Source: CAIRNS01 sp049508565 (GTDB taxonomy: Bacteria; Elusimicrobiota; Endomicrobiia; Endomicrobiales; CAIRNS01). Taken from it: a stretch of 8,059 nucleotides of DNA. The stretch is from positions 1 to 8,059 of the forward strand of contig JBELAT010000104.1 of assembly GCA_049508565.1 (NCBI GenBank), written 5' to 3'. Every line of letters begins with the position of its first letter. Positions within the stretch are counted from its first letter, which is position 1. The notes beneath the pieces are model-generated. The model was not told the origin of the DNA. It was given only the letters and a program-made list of their open reading frames with translations, and did no database searches. Positions 1 to 7,035 of the stretch are shown here, piece by piece. The translations under genes and the position numbers were made by a program.

Positions 1-3000
1 GCGCTGACGCGGGCCGTTTCGTAAAGAGCTGATGCTGGATAATATATTCCCTTACTGACAGCGGGCTCAGATGGAAAGCTCTCTGCTGGCTGATGAGCAG
101 AGATGACCCGTTGATTGCCTGCACATCCGGCTCTTCGTTGAGTACTTCTAACCGGTGATCGATCGCGGGTACAACCTCTTCGGCCTTTTGCCCGTCAGTG
201 AACGCGGCTCCCAGTCTCACTGGTCGCGCACTCTTGAGCGACTTCGCATTGATTTCCATCAGGTTCGACAAGACCCGAATCTTCGACTCCTTTGATCCAT
301 CACCGCTGATATAATAAAAACCCGCTCTTCTGCCGGAATTGACGATCGCCAGATCGAAGAAATGCTCCTCGTCAAGATGGTAGTCGTCAATTCCTATCGG
401 TGAGTATTCGATAAACGGAGAAAACAAGGAAACCGCCATCTCAATCATCCTCTGCCGGTGCTCAGCCGGCTGCATGCCGGGCGTGTGTTCCCGTTTTCCG
501 GGACCCAACACGATGATCTTATCGAACTTGTACCGAAGCATACTACTCAAGGCAACGTACAGGTCCCCCCACTCAATAGGATCTGTCGATAGCGCGAGTA
601 CGCCGAACCGCGACTCTCTACCGTCATCCCCGACCCGTACATCCTGCGACGATCCCACTAAATTCACCGGCGCATTGGGAACGATCTCTCCCTTGTCCAC
701 CGATACTTTTAGACGCTCAAGCAGGGTCATGAACGCATCCTTTACCTGCTTGATTTCTTCCTGCGCTGCTGTATTAGAAATACGGCTTTCTTTATTGAAC
801 TCATCGATCAGTTCCCGCCTGATAATTTCTACCATCACGGCGGGATAGTTTTCCCTCACAACGGCAATCAGGTGGTTTTTCTGTTCCCGGATCCGGTTCG
901 CGTGCCGTTTCCCGTACTCGCTTGCCAGCAACGTATCATATAGCGCCATCTCTGCCCAGACCCAGTCGGACGCCTTCGGCATAGGCGGCAGAATTTTCAT
1001 CTCACCGGAATAGGTTGGCTGCATAAATTTCTCGGGATTATATCCGTACGTGCTCCTCGCTTCAAATATGCGCTGGACAATGTAGTTATCCCAAACGAGC
1101 GATAAAATCTCTCGCCACTTGGCTTCTGAATACGGCGAACGTTTGAGCTCATCGAGCCGCTGGGAAATCGCAGGAGAAAATTCGGCAACGCCGATGAAAA
1201 TATCGAGGAATCCATTCCAGAACTGTTGGGCCAGCTTGGTGTCCTCAGGTTCTTTTTCGTGCCCCCATTTATGGGTCACCCGCTGTTCCGACATTACCAG
1301 CCACCGCTCCATCGTGTCGAAAGCCCTGCGTTGACTGTCGAGGCTGGTGACGCTGCCGGGATTGGCGTATCCTGAAAAAGCAGCAAGAGGGTCCAGGAAA
1401 TTCTCCATCATGAACGCCCGGTGAACCACCGGCCTTCGCTCCAGGAGCATCCCGGCAACAGATTTGCCGAGTAGATCAGCGTTGCGAAAAGTTTCGTCTT
1501 TTTGTAAATCTGCCCCGACCCAGTACTGTCCGAGACGCCTGTTACCGGGTGACAGTCTCGCCATTAGGGAGAACTTTCTACCCTCTATTTCAAAATCTAC
1601 CTGAAACGCGGGAACGGCCTGGATCGATACGAGAGAAGGAGGCTCTCTATCGAGCTCCCGCAGATGGTCCGTGTCGGCGGTTGCGTTAGCTGTGGTCAAG
1701 AATCCTCTGCCCACCTCATTGTGCGTCATCAGTTTTTGGCCGTCAACAACGCCGCGGAAGATCGTTCTCTCCCGGAGTTCAAACGTGCCGTCATAAGGAC
1801 CCACTCCCTTGATGTCCAGAAGCAGTTGCCTTCCTGAAGCGTCTTTGACAACGACCAGACCATCGTTAAATAACAGAGGTCCCGTCCTGCCCGGGGCAAC
1901 ATTGTTTTGACGGGAAGTTTCGAGCGCGACCGCGAGCCCTCTTACCGCTTCTCCCGAATGCAGCGTCAGGGGGACCACGTTACGTGCGAACATGTCCGTC
2001 AGGACGCGCTTTAACTCGTCCGGCAGCAGGTTCCATCCCCGAAATTTCCGAACATGGACGGTAGGCGACTTATACCCCCGCAACGGAACGATCTCCGTGG
2101 CCCGATCGAACGCGCGGTTATCCATCCCGGACCGGTCCATGTCAGGCACCTGACGAATGTTTGTCCGAGCGCCATGAAGCGGATCAGTATACACATGTAG
2201 GACGCCGTTTGCATCGGATGCGGCTAAAAGAGCGGAGCCAGGATGTTTACCCGCATCAGAAGGAGATATTTCAAGAATATGTGGCGGGATCAAATGCAGA
2301 AGTCGTGACTCTTCGATGCTTTCTGTCAGCAGATTCATCATTTTTAAATAACGGATCGCCGCAGCCAGTTCATCTTCGACGACACCTTGTTCATGTGTGA
2401 TGCCGCCATCACTGGCCGGGACGTTCAAGGTTATGGCGGCCCCTGTGGGGCTCACCAGCGGGAAAAGCTCCCGGGCATTGAGCGCGGACGTTATCAGCGG
2501 CCATCCGAGTTCCTGGGCACTTCGCACTACAGTGTAAAAGTACTCACGGGATATAGACCCGCGATAAAACGCGAGACTCATGCGCAGCAGGAGATCGACC
2601 GTGGCCATCTCTTTGTCAGAGAGAGTGTCCCCTGTCAGATGCGCTATAGCTTCTTTTAAAGGTATCGCGCCTCCGACTTCGGGAGCTGGAGCGGGAGCGG
2701 CGCCTTCCCGCAAAAGCTTGTTGAGCAGCAACTGGCTCATCACCTGATACAAGTGCGGGGTATCGGTAACGCGAAATGCGGTTAGACCGAGTTTCTCTGC
2801 TGGCAGGATATCTTTCTGCACATCGTCCCCTACAACAGTGACTCTATTTTTTTCGATCCCCAACCTCTCAAGAACGGTCATGAAGGCTCTGGGGCTGGGT
2901 TTCAGGTCTTCCCCCAGCTCGGTGCGCGTGACTATCACGTCAAAAAACTCAAGGATACCGAGCGCGGCCAAAGTTTTTTTAACCAGTTCCCGACCACTGT

Positions 3001-5428
3001 TGGAAAGCACTGCACAGCGGTGCGTCCGTGAAAGCGCACGAAAATAAGCGACCAACTGCGGGTCTGGCGAGATATATTCCCGGGGATCGATAGTCCCGGA
3101 CAAATCATCCATGGCCTTCAAGACAGTTTTCCAGTCTAAGCCCAGCGCTTCAAAAATATCCCTTTGACTCACGGGCCGGGTACCGGATTTAAGTTTCATC
3201 TCGGTAGCAAGATATTGTTTTTTACCTTCCTCAAAACTCACACCTTTAAGTTTTGGCAATATCCCGAAAATGACTTTTTCACGTGAAGCCCGCAACAGGT
3301 CGTCACTAGAGTGCAGTGTCCCGTCCAGGTCAAATATTATGCCGTCTTTAGCCGTTATTTTCTCGGCAACAGGAGAATTATCATTCGACAGTGAAAGAGC
3401 CACTCTGGCAGCCACATCAGCCACTGGTGTTTCTTCGAGACCTATATCGATGAATATCTTTGAGAGCATCTTTACCGCAGCAAATAAGATCGTTTCCCGT
3501 TTTTCACGTGATTCCTTTTGATAGAGGTTGAGTGCCTCTTGCGCCGAAAGCCCCTGTTCCGGATCGAGCTGCCCCGCTTTTTGCAGACGACGACTATAAT
3601 AGCGTATCAGGACTTCAGTAAATATATCGTATCTCTGCAATACACCGAGATCGGCAGATTTGAGTTTCATCAAGGCTTCTTCGGGTGAAATCTTTGCAGT
3701 CATATTATTGAGAATGATATCAACATAGCGCGATTCAATTTCCCTTCTTAATGCCACGTCATCAATCGTGTACGGTTTAAGCAACTCGGAAACGAGCGCC
3801 GTTATCGTCTGAGCTGAGAACAGACGCGCCTCCCCTCGAATCATGTCGGTATATACCGTGTCGGTCGCTGGTGCCTCTTTAGTTACTCCGGGAGTTATGA
3901 CAACGTATGACACATTATAACTTTTAAGAAGACCCGTAATGCCGGCGGTGTGAAACCCGCCGGCAACCATCACTATAAGCTCTTTTTTGCCATCTAAAAC
4001 CGCACGCGCGCGAGACATGACGTCGACATCCGTGACAAGTCTCAGGTTGGGAGCGAGTGTTGGAGAAACAAAACCAAAAACGTTTTTTATGAAAGCTTGA
4101 TTGCGTGCCAGGTTCACTTTATAAAACGTTTCTAATCGATTGCCATAATCCGTAAGCGCGGGCACGGGTGCGTTGAGCGCATACTTTGCCCACAACAATG
4201 TAAACTCGTCGGAATGCTTATTAACAAAATTATAGTCATCCGATGGTACCCGACCATTCATATATTGCTCGAAACGCCTGAAATACCCGGTGAGCAGAAC
4301 CACATCCTTTTCAGCAGAGCTCGCGCAAAAGCGACGCTGCAGTTCTCCGACAAGTTGTTGATCTTCCCGAACAAGTTCCATGGGCGCGACAAACCGGCAT
4401 TGATCCTTATATGAAAGAAACGAAGATAGTTCGGGATACGCGGAAGAAAACTTTTGTGGATTCTCACGCGCAAGCTCGGCAAGGGCTTGATAAAGCTCAT
4501 CGACACGCGAGGGGTCTTTAATTTTTCCCATCAAGTCGTTGTACATACGGAAAGGCAGCCTCTGTTTAAGCAGGGTCATCAATTGCCGCATCTGTTTTCC
4601 GGATTTATGGCAGTTGAGTTTGTCGTACATCGAGGAGAGATCTCTGAAACGGGTAAGGTTCGGATATTGATAAAGATCAATACCTGAAAATCGCGCTAGC
4701 GCGATTAGCAGGCGGTAATATTTTTCGGGTTTCAACGTACCATCCCGTTGGCGTGAGATGAATTGTTCGAGCTTTTTGTTGCCCGGTCCATAGTAACGAC
4801 GCTGTAGCGTTGCGAGAGTTTTCCTGAGCGGGTCGAGCTGGACCTCAATCTCACTGCGCTCATTGAGTAAGGTATCATAGCGCATGATGTTTTCGCGGTA
4901 GAGTTTCTCATCTTCAAGTCCGTGAAGGAGATTGTATGTGCCGTTAGTTATGGAAAAATATTCCGCACCAGAAAGCTGGCCGGAATCCATGAACGTTTCA
5001 ACGATCTGTTTACGCAACGGCAACTCATGTATAGCGTTGACCCACGAAGTGTTTACCTGCCCGATACCGCCTTCAACGAAGATTTTTTTAAATCCGTATT
5101 TTTTGTCCAATGACGATAGGATTCCATTTATATTACGCTGTACCTCCGGATTACAGTGAAGATCCTGGATAAGAACAACGATTTGTTCCGGATCGCTCTT
5201 ATGGTGGGGGGCGGCGCATGTGCTGTTGTGGCCGTCTTCTCGGCAATACGCGTCAGTTATTTTTCCCAATGCGGTGGGAATGAGTGAATCATTAAAAGCT
5301 GTGTTTAGCCGCACTGGTGAAGAGCCTTCGTTGATCATCACAGAAAGCCCTAGAACGACGTCCGAATTCTGGATAAACCCGGTAATCATTAATATACTAA
5401 TAGTTTTAGTAAAAAAAGCGTTATTCAT
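1..5428 (-). CDS. Giant multidomain protein (at least 1809 aa, C-terminus outside window): ChaN/TraB-like, HAD hydrolase and NadD-like domains
   Basis: One open frame without a stop runs from the ATG at 5428 to the left edge: 1809 complete codons and one leftover base. An in-frame TAA lies just upstream of an alternative ATG at 5437, so the N-terminus is fixed within three residues; 5428 is preferred because a weak purine run (AAGA) sits about 10 bases before it. The start resembles a weak signal peptide: Lys8, then a hydrophobic stretch to about residue 19. Domains in order: ChaN/EreA-like about 80-545; mixed helical 545-690; HAD hydrolase 695-890; Pro/Ala linker 908-920; unassigned 920-1600, with a weak SelO-like patch around Lys1207 to Arg1291; NadD-like 1605-1720; then a further region running off the edge. 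The overall function is unknown. The HAD part should be a phosphatase or related phosphotransferase; the other domains may be degenerate. It is separated from its upstream neighbour by 402 AT-rich bases and probably has its own promoter. Size and domain mix recall giant proteins of Omnitrophota (from memory). Confidence 0.93.
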   Translation of the reverse strand, partial: MNNAFFTKTISILMITGFIQNSDVVLGLSVMINEGSSPVRLNTAFNDSLIPTALGKITDAYCREDGHNSTCAAPHHKSDPEQIVVLIQDLHCNPEVQRNINGILSSLDKKYGFKKIFVEGGIGQVNTSWVNAIHELPLRKQIVETFMDSGQLSGAEYFSITNGTYNLLHGLEDEKLYRENIMRYDTLLNERSEIEVQLDPLRKTLATLQRRYYGPGNKKLEQFISRQRDGTLKPEKYYRLLIALARFSGIDLYQYPNLTRFRDLSSMYDKLNCHKSGKQMRQLMTLLKQRLPFRMYNDLMGKIKDPSRVDELYQALAELARENPQKFSSAYPELSSFLSYKDQCRFVAPMELVREDQQLVGELQRRFCASSAEKDVVLLTGYFRRFEQYMNGRVPSDDYNFVNKHSDEFTLLWAKYALNAPVPALTDYGNRLETFYKVNLARNQAFIKNVFGFVSPTLAPNLRLVTDVDVMSRARAVLDGKKELIVMVAGGFHTAGITGLLKSYNVSYVVITPGVTKEAPATDTVYTDMIRGEARLFSAQTITALVSELLKPYTIDDVALRREIESRYVDIILNNMTAKISPEEALMKLKSADLGVLQRYDIFTEVLIRYYSRRLQKAGQLDPEQGLSAQEALNLYQKESREKRETILFAAVKMLSKIFIDIGLEETPVADVAARVALSLSNDNSPVAEKITAKDGIIFDLDGTLHSSDDLLRASREKVIFGILPKLKGVSFEEGKKQYLATEMKLKSGTRPVSQRDIFEALGLDWKTVLKAMDDLSGTIDPREYISPDPQLVAYFRALSRTHRCAVLSNSGRELVKKTLAALGILEFFDVIVTRTELGEDLKPSPRAFMTVLERLGIEKNRVTVVGDDVQKDILPAEKLGLTAFRVTDTPHLYQVMSQLLLNKLLREGAAPAPAPEVGGAIPLKEAIAHLTGDTLSDKEMATVDLLLRMSLAFYRGSISREYFYTVVRSAQELGWPLITSALNARELFPLVSPTGAAITLNVPASDGGITHEQGVVEDELAAAIRYLKMMNLLTESIEESRLLHLIPPHILEISPSDAGKHPGSALLAASDANGVLHVYTDPLHGARTNIRQVPDMDRSGMDNRAFDRATEIVPLRGYKSPTVHVRKFRGWNLLPDELKRVLTDMFARNVVPLTLHSGEAVRGLAVALETSRQNNVAPGRTGPLLFNDGLVVVKDASGRQLLLDIKGVGPYDGTFELRERTIFRGVVDGQKLMTHNEVGRGFLTTANATADTDHLRELDREPPSLVSIQAVPAFQVDFEIEGRKFSLMARLSPGNRRLGQYWVGADLQKDETFRNADLLGKSVAGMLLERRPVVHRAFMMENFLDPLAAFSGYANPGSVTSLDSQRRAFDTMERWLVMSEQRVTHKWGHEKEPEDTKLAQQFWNGFLDIFIGVAEFSPAISQRLDELKRSPYSEAKWREILSLVWDNYIVQRIFEARSTYGYNPEKFMQPTYSGEMKILPPMPKASDWVWAEMALYDTLLASEYGKRHANRIREQKNHLIAVVRENYPAVMVEIIRRELIDEFNKESRISNTAAQEEIKQVKDAFMTLLERLKVSVDKGEIVPNAPVNLVGSSQDVRVGDDGRESRFGVLALSTDPIEWGDLYVALSSMLRYKFDKIIVLGPGKREHTPGMQPAEHRQRMIEMAVSLFSPFIEYSPIGIDDYHLDEEHFFDLAIVNSGRRAGFYYISGDGSKESKIRVLSNLMEINAKSLKSARPVRLGAAFTDGQKAEEVVPAIDHRLEVLNEEPDVQAINGSSLLISQQRAFHLSPLSVREYIIQHQLFTKRPASA
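269..616 (-). other. Domain in giant protein: degenerate NadD/cytidylyltransferase-like fold (about residues 1605-1720)
   Basis: A strand (F-G-V-L-A-L-S-T) leads into D-P-I-E-W-G-D-L (Asp1616 to Leu1623), which aligns with the D-P-V-H-x-G-H-L signature of NadD-type nucleotidylyltransferases. About 15 residues on come a strand F-D-K-I-I-V-L-G-P and a loop ending P-A-E-H-R-Q-R-M-I-E-M-A, matching the usual S-x-E-H-R-x-x-M-L-x-L-A helix. Near 1705-1711, Y-Y-I-S-G-D-G resembles the I-x-G-x-D strand of NadD. Both histidines of the HxGH-type motif, which stabilise the nucleotide phosphates in the family, are replaced by Glu1619 and Asp1622. This suggests a non-catalytic or altered domain. The fold assignment is inference from three correctly ordered motifs, with no search run. 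Confidence 0.55.
2759..3346 (-). other. Domain in giant protein: HAD-superfamily hydrolase, phosphoglycolate phosphatase-like (about residues 695-890)
   Basis: All four HAD motifs are present and correctly ordered. Motif I is F-D-L-D-G-T, with nucleophile Asp700 and acid/base Asp702. Motif II is V-L-S-N-S, with Ser809 on a strand before a helix that reads as an A-L-G-I type turn. Motif III is Lys843 in D-L-K-P-S-P. Motif IV is V-G-D-D followed by Asp873, with Asp868/Asp869 as the Mg-binding pair. About 100 residues between motifs I and II give a helical C1 cap as in phosphoglycolate phosphatase and beta-phosphoglucomutase relatives. The K-P-S-P and A-E-K-L-G segments are typical of that branch. 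The family hydrolyses phosphate esters through an aspartyl-phosphate intermediate; the substrate here is unknown. Because no key residue is missing, this is the part of the giant protein most likely to be catalytically active. Confidence 0.9.
3794..5191 (-). other. Domain in giant protein: ChaN/EreA- or TraB/Tiki-like (about residues 80-545)
   Basis: The domain opens with a hydrophobic strand ending in I-Q-D-L-H (Asp89, His91), followed by F-V-E-G-G (Glu119). After a long helical insert comes a segment with Arg442-Asn443, then a strand ending in V-A-G-G-F-H (His493) and a further strand, S-Y-V-V-I-T-P. An N-terminal His, a following Glu and a late G-x-x-H on a strand form the skeleton of the ChaN (haem-associated lipoprotein), EreA (erythromycin esterase) and TraB/Tiki superfamily, whose members bind metal or act as hydrolases. 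At about 465 residues it is much longer than ChaN because of the helical insert. The substrate cannot be told from sequence. The assignment rests on motif spacing and remembered family patterns. Confidence 0.5.
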
Positions 5429-5830
5429 GTGAAACATTTCTTAAATAACAATCTATATCAAGCCAAAGCTTTTTTTTCGTCAAAAAAGCCTTCCGGAGGA
5501 ATTTAGGGTGCAAGAGATGATTAGATTTAAATAATGAGAGATGAGATTGGTTTGAACGAGCTCAACCGGGGGTTGGCGAATGCGAACCTTGTATACACTC
5601 CAATATGTTAGACATACACAATTACAATGCCCTTTTTATTGTGCATATTACACCATATTTTAAAGAGTATTACAAGGGGTTTCAAAAAGAAGGTTGCCAG
5701 TGAATAAAAAAATGTTCAACTTCATAAACTAAAAGTGCGACTTATATTCAAAAATGCACACCTACCCATCTAGAATACCAGGAAGATTTTTCGATACATA
5801 CGTAATCGACAGTATTTCTTTCCTAATCAG
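5429..5830. other. AT-rich intergenic region without a recognisable gene
   Basis: These 402 bases lie between the giant gene and the nucleotidyltransferase gene. A hand count of 5641-5760 gives about 30% GC, against 53% for 1801-1860 inside the giant gene. I read the minus strand after the nucleotidyltransferase stop for a HEPN-type partner and found only short frames broken by stops, for example about 22 codons directly after the stop. The end nearest the giant gene holds a possible promoter (see separate entry). An imperfect AT-rich hairpin lies at about 5467-5492, but it has no following T-run on the minus strand. No tRNA, repeat array or mobile-element end was seen. Confidence 0.6.
5454..5483 (-). 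promoter_or_regulatory. Possible sigma-70-type promoter for the giant gene
   Basis: On the minus strand TTGACG (5483-5478, one base off the -35 consensus) is followed after 18 bases by GATATA (5459-5454), a poor -10 with only three consensus matches; TATAGA overlapping it is better in sequence but gives a 20-base spacer. Transcription would begin within about 20 bases of the ATG, giving a very short leader without a strong ribosome binding site. The -35 element sits inside A/T runs, so chance is a real alternative. Confidence 0.3.
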
Positions 5831-6148
5831 TCATATTCTTACACCTTCAGTAAAGATGTTTTTGACTATCGGTGAAGAGCGCAGCGGAGAGTTTTCAATT
5901 TCGTGGCGAGTGAAGATCAAGGAAGAAATTAACATATAATTATTGAAACCAATCCCCCAGGATAAATGATTAATTTTTTTCTTCAAATCTCTGTCAAGGT
6001 GTTCCACCTCGACAAACACATCCAAGTCAGAATATTGGTCAAAGTCACCGCGCGCACGAGAACCGTACACTCTAAAATCAACAAGAGACGCTATTCCCGC
6101 GATTTTTTCTTTTAGTTCAGCAGCATTTTTATAATCTTTCTCGTTCAT
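5831..6148 (-). CDS. MNT-type (Pol beta superfamily) nucleotidyltransferase-domain protein, orphan
   Basis: A 105-residue protein, the normal length for stand-alone minimal nucleotidyltransferases. The active-site signature is clear: G-S-R-A-R-G at 29-34, then S-D-L-D at 40-43, giving the two metal-binding aspartates Asp41 and Asp43. The usual third carboxylate is not evident; the strand expected to carry it reads N-Y-M-L-I-S-S (about 71-77). The C-terminus, with E-I-E-N-S-P-L near 84-90 and a final E-G-V-R-I, matches the natural end of the family, so it looks complete. Such proteins often pair with a HEPN protein in a toxin-antitoxin module where the MNT member modifies the HEPN toxin; no HEPN gene is visible on either side. 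The start is ATG at 6148 with a rather distant purine run (AAGGA, about 12 bases). Hand-counted GC is about 41%, below its neighbours, and it lies in an AT-rich stretch, which could point to transfer. Confidence 0.85.
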   Translation of the reverse strand: MNEKDYKNAAELKEKIAGIASLVDFRVYGSRARGDFDQYSDLDVFVEVEHLDRDLKKKINHLSWGIGFNNYMLISSLIFTRHEIENSPLRSSPIVKNIFTEGVRI

Positions 6149-6182
6149 TGTTTCATAGTGTCCTTGTTTGATCGTTTTCTAT

Positions 6183-6188
6183 ATTATA
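6183..6188 (-). promoter_or_regulatory. Perfect -10 hexamer upstream of the nucleotidyltransferase gene
   Basis: The minus strand reads TATAAT at 6188-6183, 34 bases before the ATG at 6148, which would give a leader of about 28 bases. No good -35 is found at 16-18 bases upstream, and the extended -10 TG is absent. The region is very AT-rich, so a chance match is possible, but the position fits a separate promoter for this gene. Confidence 0.4.
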
Positions 6189-6238
6189 TTCACAACATTT
6201 TCAAAATATCATATTATCGAAAAACTTTAAAACACAGG

Positions 6239-6892
6239 TTATTTAATTTTCAGAATTGCCTGGGCGGCATGAGCACGGACGCGCTCGTCTTTGAGAGCCA
6301 GCAACAGCGCCGGAACGGCCGCTCTTCCGATATTTCCCAACGCTTCACACGCGTATTTGCGAACCATTTCGTTTTCATCACTTAACGCGGCAAACAACGC
6401 ATTAACCGCTTCGGAATCACCGATTATTCCGAGAGAAATAGCGGATTTCATGCGGGCAAGTGGACTCGTATCTGAGAGAGAAAGAATAAGAGCGGGAACC
6501 GCCATACGATCATGTAAATGTCCCAAAACACCTGCAACAGTAACCCGAACCTCTTCCGACTCATCGTTTAACGACTCAATGAGCGCAGGAACCGCAGATT
6601 TATCACCGATGTGACCAAGAGCGATAGCAGCTTTCTCTCGAACATATTTTGAATAATCCTTAAGAGAACCCATCAGAGCCGTTACCGAGGTCTTTTCGTG
6701 AATCCGACCGAGAACTTCAGCGGAAACCGAGCGGATGAATGGATCGGGATCACTGAGAGAATCTATCAAGGCGGGCGATATTTTTTTTGTTAGAACTGGG
6801 GCGTGATGTTCTTCGGGTTGCCCTATCGGTTTTGGCTGAATGCGAATTGTTGCTCCCTTGCGAAAAAATCCTTTTGGAAGGCTGATCTTCAC
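6239..6892 (-). CDS. HEAT-repeat protein (PBS lyase-type HEAT repeats)
   Basis: A 217-residue protein. A basic, proline-containing head (about 1-36, with no clear signal peptide) is followed by about six tandem repeats of roughly 31 residues from 37 to the end. Each has the pattern A-V-P-A-L-I-x-x-L-x-D, a short loop, V-R-x-x-A-A-x-x-L-G-x-I-G-D. The last repeat is shortened and ends in I-L-K-I-K. The pattern is that of bacterial PBS-lyase-type HEAT repeats, which stack into an alpha solenoid and usually serve as protein-binding scaffolds; a lyase activity should not be assumed. The partner is unknown. The start codon is GTG, supported by AAGAGGT eight bases upstream. It follows tlyA after 143 bases, so it may be transcribed separately. 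Confidence 0.9.
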   Translation of the reverse strand: MKISLPKGFFRKGATIRIQPKPIGQPEEHHAPVLTKKISPALIDSLSDPDPFIRSVSAEVLGRIHEKTSVTALMGSLKDYSKYVREKAAIALGHIGDKSAVPALIESLNDESEEVRVTVAGVLGHLHDRMAVPALILSLSDTSPLARMKSAISLGIIGDSEAVNALFAALSDENEMVRKYACEALGNIGRAAVPALLLALKDERVRAHAAQAILKIK

Positions 6893-6900
6893 GTTTGAAT

Positions 6901-6907
6901 ACCTCTT
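6901..6907 (-). promoter_or_regulatory. Ribosome binding site fixing the GTG start of the HEAT-repeat gene
   Basis: The minus strand reads AAGAGGT at 6907-6901, eight bases before GTG at 6892. It is the best Shine-Dalgarno match among the gene starts in this window and supports GTG rather than a later ATG as the start. Confidence 0.65.
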
Positions 6908-6984
6908 ATTATCCCTTTACTGTCAGGGAGATATCGGTCCCCAGCACGCAGACGCTGATGACATGGCATCACAATGATCACAGC

Positions 6985-7007
6985 AAAAAATGAGACGTCA
7001 ACCCGTC
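6985..7007 (-). terminator. Weak candidate terminator after tlyA
   Basis: On the minus strand a four-base GC-rich stem (GACG at 7007-7004 with CGTC at 6997-6994) and a six-base loop are followed three bases later by six T residues (6990-6985). It begins 29 bases past the tlyA stop, where a terminator would be expected, but the stem is short and read-through into the HEAT-repeat gene is likely. Confidence 0.25.
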
Positions 7008-7035
7008 GCAAAACCCACAACCGTACTGGTGCTTT

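Noticed and set aside
474..848. Plus-strand frame of 124 codons
   Set aside because: It lies opposite the giant gene's NadD-like domain and the helical region before it, and its serine-rich product looks like an antisense artefact.
5467..5492. AT-rich inverted repeat near the start of the giant gene
   Set aside because: The stem is nearly all A-T pairs with a bulge, and no T-run follows on the minus strand, so it is not a convincing terminator. It overlaps the possible -35 element.
5495..5534. Good plus-strand Shine-Dalgarno (GGAGGA) seven bases before GTG
   Set aside because: The frame is only eight codons long, with no conserved peptide and nothing coding downstream on that strand. Treated as chance.
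5754..5939. Plus-strand frame of 61 codons overlapping the end of the nucleotidyltransferase gene
   Set aside because: It overlaps a gene with clear catalytic motifs in another frame and encodes nothing recognisable.
6291..6614. Plus-strand frame of 107 codons
   Set aside because: It is antisense to the HEAT repeats, whose regular codon pattern keeps the opposite frame open; the product looks like nothing known.
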